Origin: Microcyclospora pomicola
Taxonomy: Eukaryota > Ascomycota > Dothideomycetes > Capnodiales
Reading direction: 5' to 3'
Length of the DNA stretch: 64,000 nt
Assembly: GCA_002786065.1 (NCBI GenBank)
Contig: NHNY01000011.1
Span: 186,001 to 250,000, forward strand
A program made the position numbers and the translations under genes. The notes under the pieces were generated by a model. The model ran no database searches, was not told the origin of the DNA, and saw nothing but the letters and a program-made list of their open reading frames with translations. Numbering within the stretch: the first letter of the stretch is position 1; each line of letters starts with the position of its first letter. This document shows, in pieces, positions 46,873-56,814 of the stretch.

Positions 46873-47421
46873 ATGGCCACCGCCGCTGTCAGCCAATTGA
46901 CCGCAGAGCCACGAGCATTCCCAGACAGCTGTGCGTTGTTGTCCTGGCCCATGATCCAAACGCTAGGGGCGCGTATGCCAGCATCCCCCGAGCTCGTGCT
47001 CTCGGTTGGCTGCGGTGCCGGTCGGTTGGAGGCCATGCTGCTGCAAGCGAGTGACGGCAAGATGAACATTCGCGGCGTGGAAGTGCTGTCATGTGCCAAC
47101 AAACACTTGCCAGCCGAGAACTTCGTGCATGTGGCCAGCACCACGTCCATTCATCCTGACGCTGGTATGGCCTCGCTGTTGATGTTCGTTTATCCTCGCC
47201 AGCCAAGTCTCATCGCTCGGTACCTCGAGACCTGCGTAGGCGCCGCTCTGGAGCAAGTTGTCTGGCTCGGTCATCGTAGTGACTGGCCTGATGCGAAGCC
47301 CATTCTACAAGCTCACTTTGCGAGCCTTGAGCTCATTGAAGGGCCTGAGGTGGCAGCATATGAGTTGTTGGTCATAGCTAGAGTTCCGTCATTCGCTGAT
47401 GCTAAGCAGAATTCACTATAG
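46873..47421 (+). CDS. Small methyltransferase-like protein of unknown role
   Basis: 182 residues. The central ELVLSVGCGAGRLEAMLLQ resembles motif I (glycine-rich loop) of class I S-adenosylmethionine-dependent methyltransferases. It is followed by NIRGVEVLSC, where an acidic residue would end strand 2. The remainder (AGMASLLMFVYPRQPSLIARYLE, then LEQVVWLGHRSDWPD) is compatible with a short Rossmann fold, and AAYELLVIARV would be the last strand. The N terminus (DSCALLSWPMIQTLGARMP) is helical. The fold seems to lack a substrate-binding lid. The frame is open upstream, but the first ATG is 46873. Similar small proteins occur in filamentous ascomycetes as uncharacterised proteins. Activity is not assured. 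Confidence 0.65.
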   Translation: MATAAVSQLTAEPRAFPDSCALLSWPMIQTLGARMPASPELVLSVGCGAGRLEAMLLQASDGKMNIRGVEVLSCANKHLPAENFVHVASTTSIHPDAGMASLLMFVYPRQPSLIARYLETCVGAALEQVVWLGHRSDWPDAKPILQAHFASLELIEGPEVAAYELLVIARVPSFADAKQNSL

Positions 47422-47789
47422 ACCTTGCGATTCCGAGGCACAATGGCGAGCTCTAATTCACTTCGGCTCCGTCAGGCTCTTCAGCAGTCATTTGGTACAT
47501 TCTGTCCAGCTTGCTTCACTACAGTAAGTAGGTCATGCTACTATTCGAAAATGCAGTCTCGACATCAGACTCAGCTGCGCCATGCTCTTAACGGCTGCTC
47601 ATGTCGATGGAGTGAAGACAGAGGCTTCTTCAGCATGTGTATTCGGCTCTGCCTTTTGCAGTTTGTATCGGCGATATGTTCGTAAGTGAGCGTGGCTCGA
47701 TCTCCATTACCAACAGCATACGTAACACCAATGCCCCCATTGGTTCTTTGCATGGCTTCATCATCACCGACTCAGCTGATCTCGCGGAG
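47422..47789. other. Spacer between methyltransferase-like and TPR genes
   Basis: Short. The TPR frame extends left to about 47637, with an ATG at 47676, so part of this may be coding. Confidence 0.4.
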
Positions 47790-48710
47790 ATGCATCATGG
47801 CCCAGCTTCTCGCAAAGCCAGCGCTTACTTCGATACTCGAGTGGCCGTGGCGGTAGACTCAACTTCTCAAGCCATAGCCGACGAGCACATCGATTTATGG
47901 GAGCATGCTTCGACTTTATATCACAGCTATGAGTGGCAAGATGCCGCACATCGCTTCCGATACCTAGCCGGCCTCATGCAGCATTCTCGCGGGAAGATGC
48001 TGTGCCTGTTAAATGCTGCGCTGATATTCGCTCGTATGGGAGATCTCGCCGAAGCCTCATACACTTTACGAGAAGCCGCCGGTGTCGATTCGCATATGCC
48101 GTTCACGGTGTTCATCTTGGGTCTGGTGGAATGGGAAGCCCGGAATCTCCACACCGCGTTGGCCAGCTTCGAGCTGTGCCTGGATATGGTGCAGGGACGT
48201 CGTATCGACCACCGCGTCTACAGCATGGACTTCGTTCTGGACAAAGACATCATCACGCACAACCTCCAAGCGGTCAAGCATGCACAATCTCAGCACGAAG
48301 GTTGGCGAGTCCCGACCAACATGTCAGCGATTTCAGCCGAGCTCTTATTCGAAGCCCCCCCTAGAATCAGCAGCTCGTCCGTGAACATCGAAGAATCCAG
48401 CCAACCCATGCGCTTCGAATCCCCACCGACGACGCCTGCTCCAGTGGTGCTACGTCCGAAGCCGAGCACCATCTTCTCCAAACACACCGCGAGTCTGAAA
48501 AGCACCTTCAGGAATTATCTTCGTCCCCTCAGATGTGCCAGTCCCGCCCAACACACCCGCGGCTCCATTCGCACATCGAACGGCGCAACAGCTGAAACCA
48601 TGCCGTCGCCTGCAATGTCTACGTTGTCCTTCCAATCGAGGGTCTTGCGGCGCGGCGAAGCGGCCAAGCTCTTTGATCGACCTGCTCGCAGGACGAAAGG
48701 GATGAGTTGA
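47790..48710 (+). CDS. TPR-like protein (p67phox/NoxR-like N-terminal module)
   Basis: 306 residues from the ATG at 47790; an in-frame ATG at 47676 is an alternative. Residues 30-150 form about three to four helix pairs of TPR type: HIDLWEHASTLYHSYEWQDAAHRFRYLA, MLCLLNAALIFARMGDLAEASYTLREA and MPFTVFILGLVEWEARNLHTALASFELCLDMV. The pattern recalls the TPR array of the NADPH-oxidase activators p67phox and fungal NoxR, including a DYRVYSMDF-like segment (here RRIDHRVYSMDFVLDKDIITHNL) after the last repeat. The C-terminal half is Ser/Pro-rich and basic with no PB1 or SH3 domain. A Nox link is therefore speculative. It is real by codon pattern and repeat structure. Confidence 0.7.
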   Translation: MHHGPASRKASAYFDTRVAVAVDSTSQAIADEHIDLWEHASTLYHSYEWQDAAHRFRYLAGLMQHSRGKMLCLLNAALIFARMGDLAEASYTLREAAGVDSHMPFTVFILGLVEWEARNLHTALASFELCLDMVQGRRIDHRVYSMDFVLDKDIITHNLQAVKHAQSQHEGWRVPTNMSAISAELLFEAPPRISSSSVNIEESSQPMRFESPPTTPAPVVLRPKPSTIFSKHTASLKSTFRNYLRPLRCASPAQHTRGSIRTSNGATAETMPSPAMSTLSFQSRVLRRGEAAKLFDRPARRTKGMS

Positions 48711-49851
48711 TATTAGGAGAGCGATCACTGGAAACCACCCGTACCCGGACCGTGTGGAGAGTCCCGATCATGCCCTGAGCGATCTGGCATCATAGCTGTG
48801 CTCCTCCTGGAGACGCTAGGTAGACAGTCACCGTACGATCCTCGGCTACTCGTCACGTAATCTCAGGTGATGCGAGATGCGTATCACCTCGTTGTCCTCC
48901 TTGTCAACACACCCGGTGAGAAGATGATGAACTTACTATATCCGCAATCCGATGGCTGGGAGAGTCATCGTGCGGGAACATAAGGTATATACATGTACAG
49001 GGAAGTCAAAGCAGAAGACTGGGGCAATGAGTGAGAGAGATGAAGGGAGATCGCGAGGGATCAAATGGTTGAGATAGCGACTGCGAAGCCGGAGCATCTG
49101 CTCTTCTAGCGAAGACCAGATGTCTTCTCCTACTCCTTTCCTCGTCCTCCTCAGTTGGCTCTTTTTCAATTCCTCCGTGTCTTCAATATCTCCTCGATTT
49201 CGATCCCTCTTTCTCAGCTCTCCTAACACGTGATCTTTTTGTACAGCAACAACAACGCGCCCATACACGGGCAAAACAGTCAGACGGATTTGCCCCTTAA
49301 CTTCTCCATCGTTCTGACTCCTCCTTCTTCTCTGAACATTGGGAGAGACAACTCCACCTGCACCTTCGCCAGCAGAAAAGAACCATGATCAAAAAAGTGA
49401 ATACAACATGACGATGCAGAGGAATGTGATACAGGACTATGTGCGCGCTGAAAAAAAACACAGGGTAGGAATTTTGTGACATGATCCGAATCGGAATGAC
49501 CGGTGTCCACCGTACGCATGTGAATGTGCGAGTTAGTGAATGGCCGTTGCGTAGTTGACAGCAAAAAACGAGAAGTCAGAAAGACTCGCTCGTTGGTAAG
49601 AAGTGGTGGGTCCGTGGAGGGCATGACGACCAGCGTTGGGGATTGGGGTATATTTGTGATGGGCGATGAATGATTCGCTTGCTGGTTGGTAAAACATGCA
49701 GAAGAATGGTTGTAGATGGAGACGGGCGAATTGTGCCGCGCGGGCATGGGAGGAAATCGTCCTGCGGTCGTCGATGCTTCGACGGGACGATACCTGGAGG
49801 ATATAGAATTTTCTTTCCTTGTTTGGGCTGTGGCAGGGATTGATGCTCCCT
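48711..49851. other. Tail-to-tail region of TPR and TeaR genes
   Basis: Contains both 3' untranslated regions. A 269-residue minus frame at 49280-50089 overlaps the end of TeaR in another phase and is a shadow. An A8 run is at about 49450. Confidence 0.45.
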
Positions 49852-51561
49852 TCACATCATAACACAACAGCAGCCTTTCTTTGGCTTGGCCTCGTCCTTT
49901 TCGTCTAGATCTGGTACACGTGGGGTCGGCATGTGAGGCTCCATTACTGGCGCTGGCGCTGCCGTGTTCTTGACTGGACTCATTGCACGATGCTCGAAGG
50001 TGGGTGGCGAGTTGATGGTGGGTGTGATCTTGTAGCCGCCACTGGTGCTTGGCCGTTGACTGGTATCGCTCGTGGGCGTCAGTGGCCATACCAAAGACGT
50101 TGGATCCGGACTAGGACTTTGCGCAGTAGTCAAGTGGTCCTCAGCTGGAGCTTCCAATTCATACAAGGCAGATTTCTCGGTTGGAGGTCGGGGAGAGGGT
50201 GTAGACCTGATCGGGATCTCATCGTCATTCATGAGGTTGAGCTCGCGATCATAAGCCGTGCCTGTCTTGCCTTCTTTCTCCCATTGCTCCTGCATAAGGC
50301 GTTTGGCATGGGTCGGCAGCATCTGCTGATCTGGTGGCAGTCTTGGATCCGGCTTGTACATGCTCGCAAGCCATGGTGGTTCGCCTTCTGGTGCGCGGAG
50401 ACCGTTGCTAGATCCAGGACGTTTTGTTGTTTGCGATTTCTTGTACGAGGATGGCGGCCGCCCGTCCGCACCGCCAGATTCGTTACTATGGCTCCCACCA
50501 GGTCCAGTCCCATTGGCAGTTGCAGAGGCTTTCCGAGCGCCCGATGCTGGGGTGGCGCGCGTTCGTACTCGCGACTTTGGCGGAGAACTACCATCCTTCG
50601 TTGGCGATTCCCTAGCACCAGGCGGTGGGGTCGCATATCCATCAGTGTTATCGAGTAGGTTCTGGCTACCAATACTATTGCTCCTCGCTCTTCTCTCATA
50701 TTGGGTGTCATCGTAGTTGCCTCCCAAAACACCACTTCCGCTACGACTGCGTGGAAGTGGCGCGTCCCTGTCGACTACTTGCTGCGGTACAGGCACTCCT
50801 CCCGTCTTTGACACAGGTATTCTCGACGTACTAGGTCGAACCGTGTGTTGTCGATAGTTGTCACTCCCAGGGAAGTCATCGTACGATCGATTTGCGACTT
50901 GCGCCGCTTGGTCGCCCTCGTGTTCCTCCTCGTCTGCACCTAGGATTGCCGAAACACGTTTCTTGTTGGCGTAATCGTCGAAGCTCGCGTATTGTTGTCC
51001 GGTGTGCTCGTCCAGCTGTGGCGCTGTGAAAGCCATGTCTGCATCTTGACTTTCTCGCTGTCTACTTCTTGGTCTCCGAGACTCATTCCGACTTTGGGAC
51101 CTGCTCATCTCTTCACCCATGTCGGGTGCTGGGCCAGCACTCATGGATCTCCTTGACGGCCATACGCGGAAACCTGCCTCGGCCATCTCTTGAATCTCGA
51201 TTTGCGCCAGCTTGTCTCGATGAATCCATGCTGAGTTGTCTGTCGGGCCAACCGAGGGCGTCGCTGAATGTGTCTGCATGTTTGCTTTGTCGCGGAGCGC
51301 GTTTCGAGACCTTTTGCGGCTGGCAGCTGGCATGTTACTCTGTCTGGTTGACATGCGTCTGGAGTCGACCGCACCCGAGTCGGAGCGGATGTCCCAATCG
51401 TCCACTTTCCGTTGAGCGCTCACGCTTCGGGTCGGATGCTGTGATGATGCACGAGGGGTATTTTGTGCTCTGACCACATCGCTCCGTTGCGGCTGCACGA
51501 AGCCATTGGTCTCGTCAAGTGGTACAGCGTATGCCCAATTACCGGTGGCCATTGCTGTCAT
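49852..51561 (-). CDS. teaR: TeaR-like prenylated cell-end marker (TeaA receptor, Mod5 counterpart)
   Basis: 569 residues. The C terminus is KPKKGCCCVMM: a CaaX prenylation box (CVMM) preceded by two cysteines suited to palmitoylation and by lysines. This is the anchor of Aspergillus TeaR and fission yeast Mod5, which hold the kelch protein TeaA/Tea1 at the growing tip membrane. A conserved block EPPWLASMYKPDPRLPPDQQMLPTHAKRL (about 385-415) is followed by MQEQWEKEGK. Most of the rest is Ser/Arg/Pro-rich and disordered; an N-terminal WAYAVPLDETNGFV and a RVWPSRRSMS motif stand out. Starts at 51561 or 51552 are both possible (MTAMATGNW or MATGNW). Single exon. The neighbouring EB1 gene at 30404 acts in the same microtubule-to-tip pathway, but the distance argues against linkage. 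Confidence 0.87.
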   Translation of the reverse strand: MTAMATGNWAYAVPLDETNGFVQPQRSDVVRAQNTPRASSQHPTRSVSAQRKVDDWDIRSDSGAVDSRRMSTRQSNMPAASRKRSRNALRDKANMQTHSATPSVGPTDNSAWIHRDKLAQIEIQEMAEAGFRVWPSRRSMSAGPAPDMGEEMSRSQSRNESRRPRSRQRESQDADMAFTAPQLDEHTGQQYASFDDYANKKRVSAILGADEEEHEGDQAAQVANRSYDDFPGSDNYRQHTVRPSTSRIPVSKTGGVPVPQQVVDRDAPLPRSRSGSGVLGGNYDDTQYERRARSNSIGSQNLLDNTDGYATPPPGARESPTKDGSSPPKSRVRTRATPASGARKASATANGTGPGGSHSNESGGADGRPPSSYKKSQTTKRPGSSNGLRAPEGEPPWLASMYKPDPRLPPDQQMLPTHAKRLMQEQWEKEGKTGTAYDRELNLMNDDEIPIRSTPSPRPPTEKSALYELEAPAEDHLTTAQSPSPDPTSLVWPLTPTSDTSQRPSTSGGYKITPTINSPPTFEHRAMSPVKNTAAPAPVMEPHMPTPRVPDLDEKDEAKPKKGCCCVMM

Positions 51562-52949
51562 GCCTGTCTCCGTGACCCTGACCTATAGTTCGTCGCTCTA
51601 TACGATCGCAGTCCACCCTCCTCCGTCTGGGCCGTGCCTTCCTATTCCCTTATACAGCTCTGCGGTCCGGATATCAATGGCGGCAAAGAAGCCTCGTAGC
51701 GGCACAGGTCCTTTGGCTGATGGATGATTGCAACAGTGTTGTCGTCTGCGGTGTTGTGTAATGGACAAGGGGATCAGTGATCAGTACCGGGACAGAGAAG
51801 GCGTCCAAGGGCTAGACTGGCTAGTCGCGGGGGGCCTGCATATGGAGCCGGAAGATGTGCGCATGTAGATGCGAGGACAGCTCCAATAGATGGAGTCTGC
51901 TGAACCTCGCCTCTGCCACGTCTCGCGCTCGTGAAGAGACGGCTGAGGTTACAGAAACGCGTGACAACGTAAGGGTGATGTCTCGGAGGATTTCCTCCCA
52001 GCGAAGTGGAGGACCCCGGCCTGCCATGCACCAAGCTTCTGCTGGTCTAAAAGTCCACTGAAACCACCCACGCACTATTGGACGCGCCAACAACAAGCTT
52101 ACGGCTGTTTTGTATCTCAAGATCGATTCATCGCCGACTGCTCCAGCCATAGCGAGACATTGGGAACGTCCGCGAGTCACGCTAATCTGCCTGCCTCCCT
52201 CAATGGACGAATCGAATCGTCCATGGTCCAACGGTATACCCGAGTGGTGAGCAAAAGGAGCACTATCGAAGCCTACGACCACACCAACACACGCTTTCAT
52301 GATGCCGTCCGTACTTCCGCACGACCGTTGCGAATGTAGTTTATTTGGATTATCCCAGGCCCATGTAAGCAATGACATGGATGGCCACGTACCCGCAGGC
52401 ATTATGATAAAGGCGGACATCCGTCGCTTGAGTCTGGCTAAAAACCTCCTATTGACCTCAGATTCACGTTTACACCCTTGATCGGACGAGTTCGCCCGGA
52501 ATTTGAGTGTTGTGTGGATAGCATGAACCTCGATGGGCAAATGCTACATCTTTAACTACCCCTGTCCTTGATAATTTCCGCCGATACACTACCGGTCGAC
52601 CGTTGGGATCGCAACTACAGTTGCCGAAGCTCAAACACCACCTGTGTCATTTCGACACGCTTTAGAAGTGGACAACAGTCCACAGATGGCTTGACAGACA
52701 AATACAGAGCCGAAGAAGCTCATGAAGCATCCTATGACGGTGAAAGTGGTCTTCTCATAACTTTCGTTAACGTGCGAGAACTTTCAATCTGCTGCAAAGG
52801 ACACATGCGCATTGCGGAACGAGACTTTGACATAAAGTCTTTGTATTTATCTATGATGTTCATCGAATGCAACTCTACTTTCGGGTGAACATTCATACCA
52901 GGATCGATGCCCGCAAAGCGGTCGCGCGCATTGATCGTTCCTCCAATGC
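51562..52949. other. Region between TeaR and amidohydrolase genes
   Basis: No confident gene. The frame at 51821-52540 (minus) has no recognisable domain. A perfect inverted repeat is at 52203-52224. The left part is the TeaR promoter. Confidence 0.45.
52203..52224. repeat. Inverted repeat, 8-bp arms and 6-nt loop
   Basis: ATGGACGA is followed by six bases and then TCGTCCAT. It sits about 640 bases upstream of TeaR. It could form a small hairpin or bind a dimeric factor. Confidence 0.5.
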
Positions 52950-55900
52950 TCAACTCCACAAGGTGACGCTCCCTCGATCAGCCACGGCACGAACCCGACC
53001 TGAGATTTCCAATGGGTGACCGTCATATACTACAAACTCTTCTCCGATGTCAACGATCTTGCTCTTCAAGCCGAGCATTTCGTAGATGTTCGTAGACACC
53101 ATAGCCAATGCTTCCTCCTCGCTGATCTTGCCACCACTGTTAGCATGAGCGATCCCAGCATATAATCCAAGGTCCCGAGTTTCCCAGTCTTCCTTGCTGC
53201 TTATGGCGACCTTGACACCCTCGGCGAAGAGGACGTCGACCGCTGTGCCGTTTGTCAGAGGAGCACCTGTAAGGGAACGTCTTTGATCCCACGACTCCGA
53301 GTATGCAAGCAACGGCGCAAGAACGACACTGACATTGGCTGCGGCGAGCTCGGGCGCGAGGAGATGTGATTCTGCGCCACCGAAGACGATGAGAGACAGC
53401 GGCTTTGAGGATGCAGACTCAACCTCCTTCTTCACCGAAAGAATTGCAGCAATTACATCGGCGCTGTGGACGGTCAGGACAAGTGGGAGCGTGCCGTTGA
53501 CGACTTTAACCAATTCCAGCTCCTCGAAGGAGATTTTCGATGTATCATTGCCCACCGTTGCCGCTTTCAATAGCTTTGTCTTCAGCCCGAGCACAGCACT
53601 TGAAATGGTCGGGGTCTTGTCCTGCTTCGCCGCGAGAGTAAGGGTGTAATGAACGGCCACTTCAGTCGACCAGATGGCATTCTGTTCGAGCGCATGAAAG
53701 GCTCCAGTACTGAACCCTGCGCTCAAACCTTGGTGACCGCCATCCTTGAAAGCTGGCGCAGAGATGGCACGCGTCACGCCATGCCGGTATGCAGCCTTGA
53801 GGCTCTTGGTATCGAAACCTAGTGCGTCCGCCGCCGCCGAGAATGTTCCTGCATCATTTCCGCCATCTTGCGTGTCGTCTACAGCATCGATCTCTACCAA
53901 GCCGAGGAACGAGCCGAAAGCAGTGAGAGGAGGCGCAATGTGGCCATTTCTGAGATGTATCGTCTTAACATTAGCAGCGTTGGCTAGGTCGATGGCTTTC
54001 TCGCATCGACCTGTACAGGCGATCTGGCCATGACGGACCACAACTTGACCTCCGTCTGCAACTTGCAATCTGCCGGTGTTGTAAGGCGAGAGGATCTTGG
54101 TCACGCCAGTAAAGATAATATCCGCGTGGTTGGTGACAGCATCCTTGATGTCGTCGATGACTGCACTGTGGATGAGTGGTTTGATGTCTGCCTTGTTGAT
54201 TTCTACCGCGTCTTGAAATTGAGGCGCACCATCGATCCAGACCTGTACTGGTGCAGCGCCCACACTGAGAGGGTCTGAGTCCCAGACCACAATATCGGCA
54301 TCAAACCCTGGTTTCACCTTGCCGATGCGCTCCCCAAGTCCAAGAAGCTCTGCAGATGCGCTCGTTACACCTGCTAGTGCGACATGGTACGGTAGCCCGT
54401 TCATGTAGGCTTTGGCCGCCTCGAATACAACGTGTTGTGCGTTCAAGACCGGGTTGTCAGAAACATATACCGGAGTAATACCATTCTCGTATAAGATCTT
54501 TCCGGCCTGCTCTGATGCGGTGTATGCTTCAACTTTGTAGTACCTAAGGCGGTCATTAACATTCCGATTGTTAGATCAACAGCTTAAAATTCTTACATGT
54601 TGTCAGCGAAGAGCGCAGCAGCAGGCGGACGACCGCCGTATGCCCGCTTCAAGATCTCTGGTACAAGGTAGGTCTGGTGAGCGTGGTGAAAAGCGCGGAT
54701 CTTGAATTGAAACTCATTAGTGTGTCGGATGAATGCTTCCAGGTCCGGAATGGTGTAGCAGTGGGTATTAAGCAGGACTTGGCCTCTCAAAAGAGCTCCC
54801 AAGCTCTCCCACTTCAGTTCGTTAGGAAGGTATGTCTGCATGTTCTTGGCTCCGACATTGTCCGCAAGACTACACCAGTCATCTTGAGCCTTGACTTGGG
54901 CTTGAGCTTGCTCGAAAGCATGTCGAAAGTACCAAGCCTCACCAAGTCTCGAAAAGGGACCAAAATCTCTTCCGACTCTGCCATATACTCTTTTGGGGTT
55001 CTCACCTAAATCAACCAGTCATTGAATGTTATTTGCGGCGAGAGCGCCAAACTTACCACAAGCCATTTTCATATAGCGCCAGTGCTTTTCCGGATCAGCA
55101 AGCATGTCCTGCTGGCTGATCTCAGAGCGTCCATCTGCCGGTCCTACAGCATGTTTGATGACAAATGCCTCGCCTCCCATATTGTTGCCCGAGCCGGGAA
55201 GAATGAGCGAGGTCGTCACACCACCTGACTTGATCACTTGGATCTGATGATCGAGCGGGTTGAGGCCATCAATTGACTTCACATATGGGGTGATGTCGCT
55301 GCTCAGCTCGTTGTCATCTTCCCCACCACTAAGAGACGGTAGAGAGTCAACACCTTTGCTCATCTGTCAGCCGTGTTCAATTGCGCACTAGGCAGATTTC
55401 ACGTACCAGCATGAGAGTGCATATCAACAATGCCGGACGTCAGCAATCTGCCGTTCGCCTGATACACTTCATACTCATGCTCGATACTCGTTTCAAGCAC
55501 TTCGGCCTCAACACGCTTGATCAACCCGTGCTCGAGCAAGACATCTGCGCGAATCCAGTCGTAGCCCTCGCCAGTCCGGGCTTTTTCCAGCGAGGTACCA
55601 ACAAATGGCTCTCCTGTCCAAACGGTGGCATTCTTGATCAGCACGGCTTTCCCGCCATTATAACGAGCACTCTCGTTGCGAGGACCGCTGGGATCCTCGG
55701 GCACCGTCCGGAGCTGAGCACAGGTTTCGTAGTCTTGCGTCAATTTCTCGGCAGAAAGCTGAGAACGATTTCGATGAGTATACGAGCCAGGTCGAGATCC
55801 GGCCCAGAATGAAATCACGCAATATGTCAAAGCTGCAACAAGCACAATTCTGAAGACAGTACGACGATGGCGCCGGTGTCTTGGCGCATGGGCATATTCA

Positions 55901-55950
55901 TCGTTGGGAGTGTATTTGGGCAGTCCATCTTTCTCGACTCCTGGATACAT
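52950..55950 (-). CDS. Membrane-anchored tandem amidohydrolase
   Basis: Exons 55950..55407, 55353..55057, 55005..54597 and 54543..52950 give 947 residues. The N terminus is cytosolic and basic (PRHRRHRR) and is followed by one transmembrane helix at about 32-51, so this is a type II protein with the catalytic part in the secretory lumen or outside. The first amidohydrolase module (about 90-560) has the metal-site motifs GIVDMHSHAG (H178, H180), NTHCYTIPDLEAF, AFHHAHQTYLVPEI and VYVSDNPV, and the C-terminal KPGFDADIVVWDSDPL strand of the imidazolonepropionase/D-aminoacylase-like group. A second module (about 580-947) repeats the layout but lacks HxH. Fungal relatives are often labelled as carbohydrate esterase CE9 or amidohydrolase; the substrate is unknown. 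Introns are 53, 51 and 53 nt. It is divergent from a permease. Confidence 0.88.
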
Positions 55951-56814
55951 TGCGACTGTAAGCAGAACTGTCTGTGCCGGCCGGCAGCAGAATCTATTGC
56001 ATATACAGCTCTGTGAGCTGTAGACGTGTTGATGTGGTCATTGCTTGGGAAACCATGGCCTAGCGTGCTCTAGGGTGCATAGAGCTTGGTGATAAGACAT
56101 AACCCAAACCTACCTTAGGTAGTCTGAACCATGATGGCTTGGTATCCACGAATACACTCTCAAGACACCTTCACTGCCGGCTCGATGACAATTCCATCTT
56201 CCTGCGCCTGACATGGCAGTAAATCAGCTGAAGGAGATGGGTTCCTGTACCTGTGGTGGTTCTCGCAACGCACACGCCACACCGAGGCAAGATCGACGGC
56301 CTCGAATACTCCTAAGCGAAAGCCATGGACGCTAAGACACCTCTCAGCCTCGATCGTGCATCCTTCCACGCATGCCAATCCGTGCCGTGCCAACCTCATC
56401 TGGCGGATTTGCAGATCGATGGACACAATGCTTTCCCGTTGTCTGTGCGAGCATTTGGCATTTGTGGAGATGCGTTTCTCGAATCACTACCATTGGCTAC
56501 TTGCGCCCGAAGTTGTTGCTTTCCCCATCGTGAAGTGTACATGGGAAGGAAAGCCTCCACGAGTTTATACATGGCTTGACTAAAGTTGATACTGCATCAA
56601 ACCTTGCATAGTCGACTTGCTTGCCAATAAGAGTCGTCGCATGAAGCCATCACACGGCTCATGCATTGGCATGCCACCGGAGCTGAGTTGCATAGCTCGA
56701 CATGTGCCGTACTAAAAAGCCTCTTATATGGACTTCTCTTCAGCACCATTCGGGCTTGCCAGTTCACTTTGGCGCTCAGCCATCACAGATTTTCAAAGCA
56801 TCTGACCGCACAAT
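55951..56814. promoter_or_regulatory. Shared promoter region of amidohydrolase and permease genes
   Basis: 864 bases between two start codons on opposite strands; no gene inside. A perfect palindrome CTACCTTAGGTAG lies at 56110-56122, 160 bases from the amidohydrolase start. Joint control of both genes is inferred from the layout only. Confidence 0.5.
56110..56122. promoter_or_regulatory. Palindrome CTACCTTAGGTAG
   Basis: Six-base arms around one central base. The same half-site occurs near 16515, 16550 and 5044. It is a candidate site for a dimeric regulator. Confidence 0.4.

Noticed and set aside
49280-50089. 269-codon minus-strand frame
   Set aside because: Overlaps the end of TeaR in another phase and continues in its 3' untranslated region.
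51821-52540. 239-codon minus-strand frame
   Set aside because: No recognisable domain and in the TeaR promoter region; could be chance.
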